Shown here: positions 50,701-61,935 of the stretch, one piece after another
Numbering within the stretch: the first letter of the stretch is position 1
How the letters are laid out: each line of letters begins with the position of its first letter
From: Diprion similis
Lineage: Eukaryota > Arthropoda > Insecta > Hymenoptera > Diprionidae
NCBI RefSeq assembly: GCF_021155765.1
Contig: NC_060117.1
Location: 2,592,501 to 2,656,500, forward strand
DNA: 64,000 bases
Direction: 5' to 3'
Program-made: the position numbers and the translations under genes
The notes under the pieces: generated by a model
What the model was told of the DNA's origin: nothing
The model's database searches: none
What the model saw: the letters and a program-made list of their open reading frames with translations, nothing else

Positions 50701-53580
50701 TTTTTCAAACGGACTGCATTTTTGGCGATAGCTTGCTAACGACGGAGGCATTGAAAAGAGAAAAAGTAAAACGCGAATGGCGATGGCGCTCGGTCATTCG
50801 CAGCCTCGTTATGCTGTGTTTTTATACACCCGCTCGCGACGATATTTATTCGTATAAAAATAAATGGCTGACGTTCTTTCGCTCCTAAGGGTGAGTGTAT
50901 ATATATCTCGTTTTTAGAGGGGTCAGAGTCTTAAATTTGCCAAAATTTCCTTCTCTCCTTTACCTCGTTTCGTTCCTCGTCAAAAAACGATAAAATCACC
51001 TTATCGCCGTGAAAACGTTTTAAAGTTTATCGATAGTTTTCATTTTCTCCCCTATATACTCGTCACTCGGCTGCATTTTGTTATCGAGTTTCGTTTAATT
51101 GGGGAGTTGAAATGACGTTGGACAAATGCCAGTGCATATTATTATTATTATTATTGTTGTTATTATTATTATTTTCATCATCGTCATCGTCATCCTTATT
51201 ATTCACCCGTCCGAGTGACGAGCGGCTGTCAAAAATCAAATGCTGCTTCGTTTGCACAGCGGTCGTCCAACGGGAGAGCGAAATATATTTGGGAAATTGA
51301 AGAGCGAATTGACGGAGGGGGGGGGGGGGGGGAGGGGAATAAAGTATCTAAACGAAAATTGACTCGACGTTGGAAAAATTTATCCACGGAAACGACGCCG
51401 ATTATATTTGTCCGTTGAAAAACGTATGGGAATGAGAGAAAAAGAAATTTGATCATTTTTCTACTTTTACGAAAAGTATATTCGGTCCGAATTTACGTAA
51501 CGAGTGTAAGTTGAAATTGAATGGAAAGATTTTTTACGTAGGTACACTTTAATTCATTCGTGATGTTTTAAAGAACGTTTAAATAGACTGTAGAAATTAA
51601 AAAAGCGTGGGAAAATTGAAGAACGAAAATAAAGATCTGCAGGATTGATGATTCGGAGTGAAAAATGAGGTATAAAAAATGTTTGTTTTTTTTTTCTAAC
51701 ATTCTCTCGTACATTCACGCGTGAAAATCTAATTCTATCGCAGAAAAATTTAGCGCAGGAGGGAAAAAGTTGTGTTTTTAGATATGCAGAGGCGTGTATG
51801 GATTTTTTTTTTGTATGAAAAATTGCACCCGCGTGCTAAACATCAGGTTCGTGCTTTTATGACGGACAGTAATTTCAATGGAGGGTTAACGATGCAGTTG
51901 CATCACGGAACGTTCTGCGGGATACGGGCTGAAACCACGTTCGCTTCACGATTTTCATCAGGCCAGAGCCAGGCTGTGACGAACTTGTGACGCGGTCGTG
52001 CGATTTATTGATTTTCGCAAATTAATTTTGCGGAATACTGCATCACGCTGCTGCTGCTGCTGATGCACACTTGACGAGAGACAGAGAGAGAGAGAGAGAG
52101 AGAAAAATATAGAGTGTGAGTGAGTTGAACGGTTTTCACCAGTCGGCACTGATTTCAACTACAAGTTGAACCCTCGTTACGCACCTATTTTCTACAATTT
52201 TCCCGATGGTTGTTGATTATTCAAAATTTTCTCACCCATTGTCAGAAAGTGCAATTAAACGAATTACATTTTAACGAAGGAATATCCATAATTTAATCGT
52301 TATTTCATTTTATTTCAAAACTGATGGCTAGAAGTTGAAACACTTTTTTTTTACCCAAAACTAATATTTGTAGAAAACAAATTGAAAACTATATCCATGC
52401 AGAGAAATGCCATTTATCAGTACATGATAAAAACTGTGAGGAATATGATGAATAGATGAAAATAAAACAAAAAAATTGCCTGTTTCGGTAAGAATTTTGT
52501 CGATAAAAAAATATCGACAGAAAAATTTATAAAATAATATTCAAAAGAGCCGTGAAATACGGAATTTTGTACAAACAGGAAATTTTCTGAGTTTGAATTT
52601 GTTGCGGATGAAAGGCATGAAGTTTCAGGATCGATGTACTATTTTTAGTCATCAAAGAATGCTATGGAAGTTTTTTAAACGATGTTTTTAGCCTGGTTTT
52701 TACCGACTTTTGACTATTGGCTAAATTCTATGAGGATTTAGGATTATTTTTTAGAATTTGTGGGAAAACATTTCTCACTTGACCCGTTCAGTCTACGTAA
52801 ATGTAAAAATAATAATGGCAGAGAAGAGAGGACAGAAGGCTTGCTTTGAAAGATGCAGGAAAGAAAAGAAAAAAAAAAAAAAAAGAAAAGAGAACGTAAA
52901 GAAGCGAAAGAGCGAAAGCCCTGAACCGAGGTTTTCCGAGATTATGAAAATGAAACTTTCATGAATTACGCCAGTCAAAAAAACTGAGCGCGCTCTTCGC
53001 TCGTATATCAACGAACGAATACCGGAGGGTCCAGGATTTGAGAAGGGCATCTGAATTATGGCTGCATTAAACTACAAACATATATAGACACTAGGGTGTT
53101 TCGAAAAAAGACCCATTTTTTTAAAATTTTTTTATGGTGTTCAAAAATTGATAGTATACTTAAAACCAAAAATTTTGGCGCCAATATGAGTTCTTAATAT
53201 CAATAGTAAGGTTTACCTCTATCCATTTCTTTATTTTCTATTTAAATAACACGGGTAATTTTTTATTTTTTTATTCTTGAATTTTTATTTCTTTGGAACG
53301 GTTCATCGTAACAATAATCTGAAAAAGGGATTTATAGGAAATTTCACGTTCTACAAAAAACGTCTGAAGATCAAAGTTCCTCAGGTGAACCGTTTCAAAG
53401 ATATCAGCGATCAAAAATAACACTAATAAAAAATTTCAAATATTTTTCAATAAAACTACAAAAAAATATCATATGCCATATTTATATTATTTTTTATGTA
53501 AAATCACTTTAATTCTGTTAACCTGAGACTTTAAACTAATATAATAATAATATAAATATGGTTTTTTTTTTTTTTTTAAT
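47740..53580. other. Gene-free interval upstream of the lectin locus
   Basis: No supported gene. Contains an (ATT)n/(ATC)n microsatellite at 51138-51195, a G tract at 51317-51337, and a loosely palindromic AT-rich stretch at about 49630-50060. ATGGCTGACGTTC at 50864 runs nine codons to a GTGAGT donor, too little to call an exon. Confidence 0.4.
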
Positions 53581-53585
53581 AAGGT

Positions 53586-54310
53586 TTACAGACGAATTTT
53601 GTTTCTCTGTTTTTTCAACCAGTAACCGAGACCCAGATACAAAAAGAGTTCGCTGCTCAGCGTTAAATTGAAACTCGTTATCGCGTGACTGATCCACATG
53701 GACTCTTGTCAGCGTCGAATTTGAACCGTCAGTAGTCGCAGAATCACGATGCGCTTCGTTTCGATCGCGATTCTCTGCTTTTCGTCGGGACTCCAACGGC
53801 ATCGGACAAACGCGGATAGCGACGGTGAGTAGATTCGGTCAACGATTCGTCACGTTTCCACACGAATCATATTTTCATCGATTTTCATAGCGACGATTTC
53901 ACACTCGATCGTGGGACTGGAATTAATTTTTCAACCAAGTTGACGGTATTTCCGTATCGCATTCACTTCGTCGGAGACTCTCGTCGTCTCGTTATTGATA
54001 TCAGTCAATTTTACGGAACGACTTTTTCGTATATGAAATTGAATCGCTCGTCAAGTTGATTCCCATTCGCTGCAGTAATTCGACACGACACTACAACGGA
54101 TCCGCAATTCACGTGCAATATTGTCGGTGACGGAATTCGATCCGTATAAGAAATTCACCGTCGTTTCATGTGCAGCATTCTTTCCGTTACGTCGCAAGTC
54201 GACGGCTAAGAGGACCGACCACACGTAAGCCCATCGTTTTGACTTCAAATTGAAAGTCTCAATTTTGGTCCTATTTCTCCGTACGTTTGCTCTCAAATAT
54301 TACTCCAGGA
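53586..54310 (+). repeat. Lectin 5' module, copy A (promoter, exon 1, intron 1, exon 2)
   Basis: Direct repeat of 56949-57678. The first 525 bases (53586-54110) differ from copy B by only about three substitutions and one T of run length. The following 200 bases, which contain exon 2, are strongly diverged. Both copies are preceded by a poly(T) tract (53562-53578; 56918-56940), beyond which similarity stops. Similarity ends at or just before the position of the exon-3 acceptor. Confidence 0.85.
53749..54224 (+). CDS. C-type lectin 5' exons, copy A: partial or alternative first exons
   Basis: Exon 1 (53749-53824) encodes a signal peptide beginning MRFVSIAILCFSSGLQ and ends in phase 1 before GTGAGT. 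Exon 2 (54176-54224, 49 bases) follows TGTGCAG and ends in phase 2 before GTAAGC. Exon 2 encodes AFFPLRRKSTAKRTDH plus two bases of a Thr codon. No lectin-domain exon follows before copy B. The phases would allow splicing directly to the lectin exon at 57679, skipping copy B. It is therefore either an alternative 5' end of the same gene or a truncated tandem duplicate. A TCAGT initiator-like motif lies 19 bases before the ATG. Confidence 0.5.
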
Positions 54311-54968
54311 ATTCTCAGTGCAATCCTTTAATTTTATACAATTTGGCGAAATTCGTTTATTTTGAAATATAAAAAATCGTTCAAAGGAGCCAAATTTGAA
54401 ATTTTTTAACGATTCTCTTTCTTCTAACGAAACTAAACTAGCAGAATTAATCTATTCCGTGAAATGTTAGATTGCAAAAGCGAAGTACGAACGGGCAGCG
54501 CGCGAGTGGAAGAATTTGAATTTCAAAAATGTCAATAAAAAAGGCATTCTTCTCTCGAGGCTCCCTTATATGTTAACCGTTTAGCCGAGCAAACTGCCGT
54601 CGTTGGTTTGTCCTTGTAAATACAGAGAGCCGAGGCGGGACGCTAAGCCCGGCCGGCTGCCGTTAGGGGTGGATTCCACCCTCGCTTCTCTTCTTTCCTC
54701 CCCTGATCATGCGACCGTCTCTTGGATGTAACGCGTGGCATATTTATATTTTCTGAAAGTTTCATATTAAATTTACGACAGTCCTTTGCTGCTGCATTTT
54801 ATGATTTCACCCGCCCTCAAAATACATTATACGAAAAATCGCCCTCCTTATGTCTTTTTCATAACGCGTCGACTCGGATGGGAGACTATAGGAACTATAA
54901 GTATTAAATAAATATTGCTCAATTTCAACAAAATATATACGACTAAGTTTATATACCTACGTAAAAAA

Positions 54969-54990
54969 ATATATATATATATATATATAT
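54969..54990. repeat. (AT)n microsatellite at a MITE edge
   Basis: Eleven AT units abut the left end of foldback MITE B copy 2. A similar run (60254-60290) abuts the right end of copy 3, so this family tends to lie in TA repeats. Confidence 0.8.
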
Positions 54991-55591
54991 TAGGGTGGCG
55001 CAAAAAAACCGACTGTTTTTTTTTTTCTGAGTCTCGTGTGACAAAATGTTAGTTTTTGATGTTTTAAGAGCCCACTTCAAAGGATAGCTCGAAAAAAAAT
55101 TTTTAAGAGGTCGCTCCACATTTTTTAAAACGTCAGAAAACGTCGAAAATCTTTTTTTTTTTCTCGTCACGGTATAATGTTGTAGACAAAAAAAAAAAAT
55201 AAGTTTCCGAAAGTTTCGGTTCAAATTTTGAATTTTGAAAGGTCGCTGATAATTTTTTTTCAATTTTTTGGTGCATTTCTTTAGATCTTTTCGAGCGACC
55301 TTTTAATATTCATATTAAAATTTCATAAATTTTTTTTCATAAATTTAGTAAGAAAGAATCGATAACAATACACCACGACATGAATTAAAAATCAAACATA
55401 TTACTGAAAATACAATTTTTTTAATTTAATTTGTTGACGATATTTGACATTTTGTAAAAATTTGGAGCGACCTCTTGAAATTTTTTTTTCGAGCTGTCCT
55501 TTGGAGTGGGCTCTTAAAACATCAAAAACTAACGTTTTGTCACACGAGACTCAAAAAAAAAAAAATAGTCGCTTTTTTTGCGCCACCCTAA
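54990..55591. mobile_element. Foldback MITE family B, copy 2 (complete)
   Basis: About 602 bp, with termini TTAGGGTGGCGCAAAAAA and TTTTTTGCGCCACCCTAA as perfect inverted repeats. The inner halves are inverted copies (GATGTTTTAAGAGCCCACTT and AGTGGGCTCTTAAAACATC). Its position within TA repeats hides any TA duplication. Tc1/mariner-type origin is likely but unproven. Confidence 0.82.
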
Positions 55592-55607
55592 TATTTATAT
55601 ATACATG

Positions 55608-56309
55608 TTAGGGTGGGCAAAAAAAAAAAAAAAAAAAAAAAAAATGACCATATTATTTTCGTTAGTCACCGTGAATATATCGTTCAAGATGACGAGAAAT
55701 ATTCTGTTAAAGTTTGAGCTCCTAATAATAATATTAAGAGGTTCCCGTTTGCGGTTTTTTTTTTCTTAATTTTGGAATTTTATTACTCAACAACGGATTG
55801 GTGTATCGTGAAGAAATATACATTTTTTTGTAGGAAATTGAACGATCTGCAAAAAAAGGTCTTTTGAGATTTTTTCGTAAATCTACTGCTTCAAAAGTTG
55901 ATAAAAGTATAAATTTTGTACAACAATTTACGTTGAAAACTTATTTCTTGTATCAGTAATGGGAAATTTCAGAAAAATTTTGATATTTCGGTAAAAAAGA
56001 TAACATCAACTTTGAGAAATATTATACTTTTTTTCATTTCTCAACCATTATTTCATAGTGAAAATGAAAAAAAAACGTCAAATTTGGGATAACTAATTTT
56101 CAACCTTAAATAACTTTTGAACCAGTAGATTTACGAAAAAATCGCAAGAGACTTTTTTTGTAGATCGTTCAATTTCCTACCAACCGAAGTATCGCTTTTT
56201 ACGATACGACATTCCGTTGTTGAGTAATAAGAGTAAAAAAAAAAAAATAAAAAAATTTCGCGTGTTATTTAAACGGGAGAAGAAAAATAATTTTTTTGGC
56301 CCGCCCTAA
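55608..56309. mobile_element. Foldback MITE family C
   Basis: A 702-bp palindromic element 16 bases from MITE B copy 2. Termini are TTAGGGTGGGCAAAAAA and TTTTTTGGCCCGCCCTAA. The halves share GTAGATTTACGAAAAAATC and AGATCGTTCAATTTCCTAC in inverted orientation. Its ends resemble family B (TTAGGGTGG) but the interior differs. No ORF. Confidence 0.75.
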
Positions 56310-56948
56310 AATATATATATATATATATCTTGAATTTCGAAACTTTGAGCCTTCAGGCTTCCGAACATATGAAATTTTTTTGTTGCTTCAAAGTATGATT
56401 TCTTTACTTCAAGTTTCGCCGGCAAATAATTCGAAATTAGGCGCTTTTGGAACTTTTCAAAATTGGAATTTCAACCCCGTCCCTTTTTTGCCGATTTGAA
56501 TAAGATTCGTTTTTGTGACGTTATCACTTTTGACTTTTTATTATCACGCTCCGGGCATCGAAAAAATATGTAACTTGTCACACCTCTCTGTAAGCTTCTG
56601 GAGAGAACGGGAAGTCTCTTGCAGGTATTATTATTACGCTTTGAACAATGATATTCGATATAAACATTAATTTTCATCATTTGATTGGGATACGATGATT
56701 TCACCCAATGAATTCTCAATCTCTTATCATAAACATCCAAATTAATTTTCACAATTCAAGATACAAAACATTTCCTTTTCGAAATCAAACACTGTCACGC
56801 AAAATTCAGAGGGACGGTCGAGTTTATTCTATATTTTAAATATTTATTTCCCGTTGTATTGATCTTTTTTTTTTACTCACACTCTTGCGCTATTCGTTCC
56901 GATCAGGTTATCTCCTTTTTTTTTTTTTTTTTTTTTTTTTAATTTCGG
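56310..56948. other. Spacer before lectin module copy B
   Basis: AT-rich, with an (AT)n run at 56310-56329 and a 23-base T tract ending at 56940. No coding exon, and in particular no lectin domain for copy A, is visible. Confidence 0.5.
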
Positions 56949-57678
56949 TTACAGACGAATTTTGTTTCTCTGTTTTTTTCAACCAGTAACCGAGACCCAG
57001 ATACAAAAAGAGTTCGCTGCTCAGCGTTAAATTGAAACTCGTTATCGCGTGACTGATCCACATGGACTCTTGTCAGCGTCGAATTTGAACCGTCAGTAGT
57101 CGCAGAATCACGATGCGCTTCGTTTCGATCGCGATTCTCTGCTTTTCGTCGGGACTCCAGCAGCATCGGACAAACGCGGATAGCGACGGTGAGTAGATTC
57201 GGTCAACGATTCGTCACGTTTCCACACGAATCATATTTTCATCGATTTTCATAGCGACGATTTCACACTCGATCGTGGGACTGGAATTAATTTTTCAACC
57301 AAGTTGACGATATTTCCGTATCGCATTCACTTCGTCGGAGACTCTCGTCGTCTCGTTATTGATATCAGTCAATTTTACGGAACGACTTTTTCGTATATGA
57401 AATTGAATCGCTCGTCAAGTTGATTCCCATTCGCTGCAGTAATTCGACACGACACTACAACGGATCCGCAATTCGACAGTTCATTAATACTCACGTGTAA
57501 TATCGTCGGTGATGGAATTCAATCCGCACAAAAAATTCACCGTCGTTACATTCCGCAGCACCCTGCCTGTTGCGTGGCAAGACGGTACCAAGGAGAGACG
57601 ATTACACGTAAGTCCAACGTTTCGACTTGAAATTGAACGATCCTCCGCATGCTTAGCTCTCAACTAAATTCGACGCAG
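56949..57678 (+). repeat. Lectin 5' module, copy B
   Basis: Direct repeat of 53586-54310. Bases 56949-57474 are nearly identical to copy A. An 18-base insertion (57475-57492) absent from copy A marks the switch to diverged sequence, which runs on to the lectin exon acceptor at 57678. Confidence 0.85.
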
Positions 57679-58090
57679 GTACTTTGCCGATCTTGGTGCA
57701 GGTTACAAGTTTCATATCGAGAAAAAGTCTTGGTTCGATGCACGCATCGCGTGCGAAAAAGAAGGCGGCCATCTTGCCGTTATCAACAGTTTCTCCGAGG
57801 CCGAAGCCGTGACTCTGGTCTTCTGGGAACTGGATAAGACCAGAGGATTTCCGCACGTTGCCTTCATCGGTTTTCACGATCTTTTCCGGGAGGGCGAGTA
57901 CCTCACCATCCACGGACAGTCCTTGGAACAAGCTGGCTATCAACTCTGGCAGGAATCGCAGCCCAACGACTTTGATAACACACAAAATTGTGGCGGCATA
58001 CATAACTCGGGTTTAATAAATGATATTAACTGCGAGGCTGAGTACGAATTCATATGCGAAATTAAGGATCCTGAACACAACATCAGCTGA
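57113..58090 (+). CDS. Secreted C-type lectin, hemolymph LPS-binding-protein-like, three exons, 178 aa
   Basis: Predicted secreted pattern-recognition lectin. Exons: 57113-57188, 57559-57607 and 57679-58090, summing to 537 bases in consistent phase. Residues 1-16 form a signal peptide (MRFVSIAILCFSSGLQ). The 49-base exon 2 supplies a short basic linker ending RRDDY. Exon 3 is one C-type lectin domain: YFADLGAGYKFHIE, WFDARIACEKEGGHLAVINS, FIGFHDLFREGEY, QPN at 136-138, NCGG and INCEAEYEFICE. The four framework cysteines (67, 146, 160, 168) are present. QPN replaces the usual EPN/QPD sugar triplet, and ND (156-157) stands where WND is typical, so sugar preference is uncertain. The TYFADLG junction across exons 2-3 matches this family (DYTY...LG). 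A TCAGT initiator-like motif lies about 19 bases before the ATG and no TATA box is evident. A MITE remnant begins right after the stop. Confidence 0.85.
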
Positions 58091-58662
58091 TCAATCAATT
58101 TCAAATAATTCGAAAACAATTGCATAATTTTTTCACATTTCTACCTCAACTCTAAGACAGTCCGCTTTGTGATCGAAGTTTCTTATGGAAATAACTTGGA
58201 AAAAACTTGTTTCCTTGGTATAATATTTTCTTGCAAGAGTAATAATATTTGAAAAAATCTGTAACCGCGAGGTTTTAGTGGGCCATTAGTACTACTATCT
58301 GTAAAAAAATTTACATCACGATACCAGCAAAATCTAGACAAATTGCACTTCCTCTGAATGCAAAAAAGTCAGATTTCGAGGGTTTGCAATTCGTCGAGAT
58401 TGCGTGAGATGATTATGTTAATTTTTTTGCCAGACGGTAGCACTAATACCGACTAAAACCTGACGGTTACAATTTTTTTTAAACATTATCACTTCTACAA
58501 TAAAATTTATACTGAGAAAAAAAGTTTTTCCCACGTTATTTCCATAAGAAACTTCGACCACGAAGCGGACTATCTTAGAATTAAGGTAAAAATCTGAAAA
58601 AATAAGGTAATTGTTTTCTGATTATTTAAAGTTGATTTGAGGGGTGGGGCGACAAAAATTCG
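58091..58662. mobile_element. Hairpin hAT-type MITE, copy 3 (both ends missing)
   Basis: Starts within a base or two of the lectin stop codon with TCAATTTCAAATAATTCG and ends GGGGCGACAAAAATTCGT. It carries the palindromic interior of copies 1 and 2 but lacks both CAGGGTGTCCC-type termini. It is positioned to form the lectin 3' UTR. Confidence 0.75.
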
Positions 58663-59653
58663 TATTTACAATATTCGTAACGTATAAACAAATTCATTTG
58701 CATCAAGTTGAGTATTAGGATAAAATAAATTATGAAAAGATGTCCGGTCGAAAATCCCCCGTGACAAAATATCCCTGAACAGAATTCCCCCTGATAAATA
58801 AATAATAATAAAAATATTCGGGCAGGGGAATAATTAATAAAATAGATAAATAGATATTTGTTTAACGTAATTGGATTAATAAACGTATTGGAGGGGGGGA
58901 TTTTGAGAAAGTATATTACGAATGTTAACCTTATGGAGGAGACAACGTTGCGTGCAAAAATAATGAGTAATAATTTCAACAAAAAAGATTAAAAATAAAT
59001 AAAAAACGAAATCGTTGGCTGTTATTTTTGTTCCTTGTCTCGTTGTAATCGACGCGCGGCTTCGCCATGCAGAAATGAGTTCCGGATGCGGTTAATCATC
59101 TCACCGCACTAATTGTCAGCCTGCAGTCGTGCGCATTGTCGATGCTCGGTATTCAGAACTCGAGTCGGCTAATTGCTACAGTCGTTTTTGAAATCTGCGG
59201 GGAAACTCGCGATCACGTGAAAAGCCTGTTTCCCTCATTTTCATTTTCCGTATGAATACCGGTTTCATATTTCTGTTCGTACGACCGGAGGTGGAAAATT
59301 CCTCTGCCTTTTTCTTTTTTCTTTCTTTCTTTCTTTCTTTCTTTTTTCTCTCTCTCTCTCTCTCTCTCTCTTTGCACATCCCGCGATATCCGCGAGTCCG
59401 TTAAACCTAGTATTGTTCGTAGGAATTATTTTTCAGCGTTGAAAAACCAAGTATTCAATCGTTATTAACTAATCTACGGTGTAATTAGCGATCGGTATGA
59501 ATTGACGGACAGGCTTTTTATTGGCAACTGATGGGATTCAGAGGATATTTTCAATTATGCCACTGACATTTTCTCTCCCTTTCACCGAATTTGAATATTG
59601 ATGGACTGTTTTTTTTTTTTTTATATGCATACACACACATATTTATATGTATA
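58663..59653. other. Gene-free interval downstream of the lectin
   Basis: No supported exon. AATAAA hexamers near 58796 and 58993 could serve as lectin poly(A) signals. A (TTTC)n/(CT)n array lies at 59315-59371. Confidence 0.4.
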
Positions 59654-60254
59654 TTAGGGTGGCGCAAAAAACCGACTGTTTTTGTTTTTTTGAGTCTCGT
59701 GTGACAAAATGTTAGTTTTTGATGTTTTAAGAGCCCACTTCAAAGGACAGTTCAAAAAAACAATTTTTAAGAGGCTGCTCCACATTTTTTAAAACGTCAG
59801 AAATCGTCAAAAATCGATTTTTTTTTTCTCGTTACGGTATTATTTTATAGACAAAAAAAAAAAACAAGTTTCTGAAAGTTTCAGTTCAAAATTTGAATTT
59901 TGAAAGGTCGCTCATAATTTTTTTCAATTTTTTGGTGCATTTCTTTAGATCTTTTCGAGCGACCTTTTAATATTCATATTAAAATTTCATAAATTTTTTT
60001 TCTTCAATTTAGTAAGAAAGAATCGATAACAATACACCACGACATGAATTAAAAATCAAACAAAATACTGAAAATATAATTTTTTCAATTTAATTTTTTG
60101 ACAATTTCTGACATTTGAAAAAATTTGGAGTGACCTCTTAAAATTTTTTTTTTAAGCTGTCCTTTGGAGTGGGCTCTTAAAACATCAAAAACTAACATTT
60201 TGTCACACGAGACTCAAAAAAAAAAAAAATAGTTGGTTTTTTTGCGCCACCCTA

Positions 60255-60255
<1 letters not shown>
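59654..60255. mobile_element. Foldback MITE family B, copy 3 (complete)
   Basis: About 602 bp, the same length as copy 2, with termini TTAGGGTGGCGCAAAAAA and TTTTTTGCGCCACCCTAA. The interior is very similar to copy 2, suggesting recent activity. A TA-rich context lies on both sides. Confidence 0.82.
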
Positions 60256-60292
<37 letters not shown>

Positions 60293-60627
60293 GAATATTT
60301 TGCTGAAATTTCAAATCATTTTCCAAAAATTCTCAACCGTTTTGAACGATTTTCGACAACACCTGGAATTTTACTTCTAAAACTTTGTTTGTGACAGGTT
60401 GTTGTTGTTGTTATTTGTTGTTGTTTTTTTTTAAACTAAATTGTTCTTTTTTAACTGGTCTAAAACCGCGCTTTCGGCGATGTGGAACACTTTTTTTTTT
60501 CTTTATCACACACAGTTCTTTTAAAATATTCCCCAACACAACGTGTTATAGTCACCTGCAGGCGAAACTTGGCGTTAAATTTCATCGTCGTTGACAAGTT
60601 GCGCAGACCTTTCAACGGTACGAAGAA

Positions 60628-60659
<32 letters not shown>

Positions 60660-60739
60660 TTGTCGACACTCATTCGAGTAGCGTTAGTTAATATAAATAT
60701 ATGACAAGCTCTTCTGTCTAAGGGGTTTATTAATCAGAG

Positions 60740-60770
<31 letters not shown>

Positions 60771-61739
60771 GAGAAGCTTGGAAGATAGATGAGAAAAAGA
60801 CGAGCTTTACTGAACGAATAAAGATGGGAATAAAAGTAAAAATAAACGTACATCAAAAAAATACATTAACGCAAAAAAAAAAAAAACAAAAAAAAATATG
60901 CACACAGAAAGAAAAGCAAAGAAAAAAAAAAGAAGGGGCCAGAAATCAAGATGATGAAGAAAGTGGAAGTACTCAAGACAAAAGAGACCAGGGTCCCTGC
61001 TTCCGGCTATGACTTTATTATGACAATGAGTTGACTCGAGGGGAGATAAGTGCAAGGATACATCATCCCTTAATGGTAGTTACAGGAATATCTGCCTATT
61101 ATATACGCGACGGGTGGTTCGTTACTGCTTGACCTGACCAGCCTTTTGAATTTTCATTATTTCACCCCCTCGGCTGCGTTTTTGTCCTCTTATTCGAGTA
61201 TTTTTCCTCGAATTTTTCCTCGCGTATGACTTCGCGATGGAAAGAAGGTTCTTTGTAATAAATTCTCTTGGAGAAAAAACTTTGGAAATTGTCCGAAATT
61301 TTTCCTCCATGTTTGAGAGTCCATTTTTTAATCGAATTTTTAAATTTTCGAAAAACTTTGCGTCTTTTCTTTTGGATATCTACGTTCTTTTTCTTATCCT
61401 CTTTCCAGCGCAATATTCTCGTATCATGTTCCGAATCCTCGGCAGCTAAAAAAACATCCAGAATACGTATCTAAGCTGAGAAAATTACCTCGAACGAACC
61501 GATACCTTCTACGTTACACGACCTGGATCCCTTGCACGCCTCGTCAATATTTACCCCCGAGGAAATGGACGTGGATGTGTACATATATTTACAGGATACA
61601 GTCTTCGACACATCTTCATCGATTCGATTTTTTTTTTCTTTCTCTTCTATCTACTTCCATTTCTTCGCCTTTTCATTTTCATGTACACACGTAATACGTT
61701 CACTCCTTTTTTTCTTGATTGTTAGTGAGATTCGATTCA
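60256..61739. other. Gene-free interval
   Basis: (AT)n run at 60254-60290, (GTT)n at 60400-60425, an (AAAT)n run at 60635-60655 and a GA array at 60738-60774. No coding exon is supported. Confidence 0.4.
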
Positions 61740-61935
61740 ACAGAAATTAGTTATACAGAATCGTTTCTATATGAATATTTTTTTTTACAGGAAGGATACT
61801 TGAAATTCGCATCAGAAATTATTTTTTACGATTTATTCTACGTGAGAATTTTTCTTTCAAGTTTTTTCAATTTCAAGTATCCTTCCTGTAAAAAAAATAT
61901 TCATACAGAAACGATTCTGTATAACTAATTTCTGT
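61740..61935. repeat. Near-perfect 67-bp inverted repeat (hairpin) with 62-base loop
   Basis: The left arm, 61740-61806, begins ACAGAAATTAGTTATACAG. The right arm, 61869-61935, is its reverse complement apart from one substitution and a T-run length change. The loop has no recognisable content. It could be a tiny foldback element or a transcribed hairpin. No target duplication is evident. Confidence 0.85.

Noticed and set aside
50864..50890. Nine-codon ATG segment ending at a GTGAGT donor
   Set aside because: Too short. No downstream exon in phase was recognised and no conserved peptide is present.
53536..53802. Minus-strand ORFs repeated at 53536-53802 and 56939-57166
   Set aside because: Antisense shadows of the lectin signal-peptide exon and its promoter. 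They are conserved only because the whole block is duplicated.
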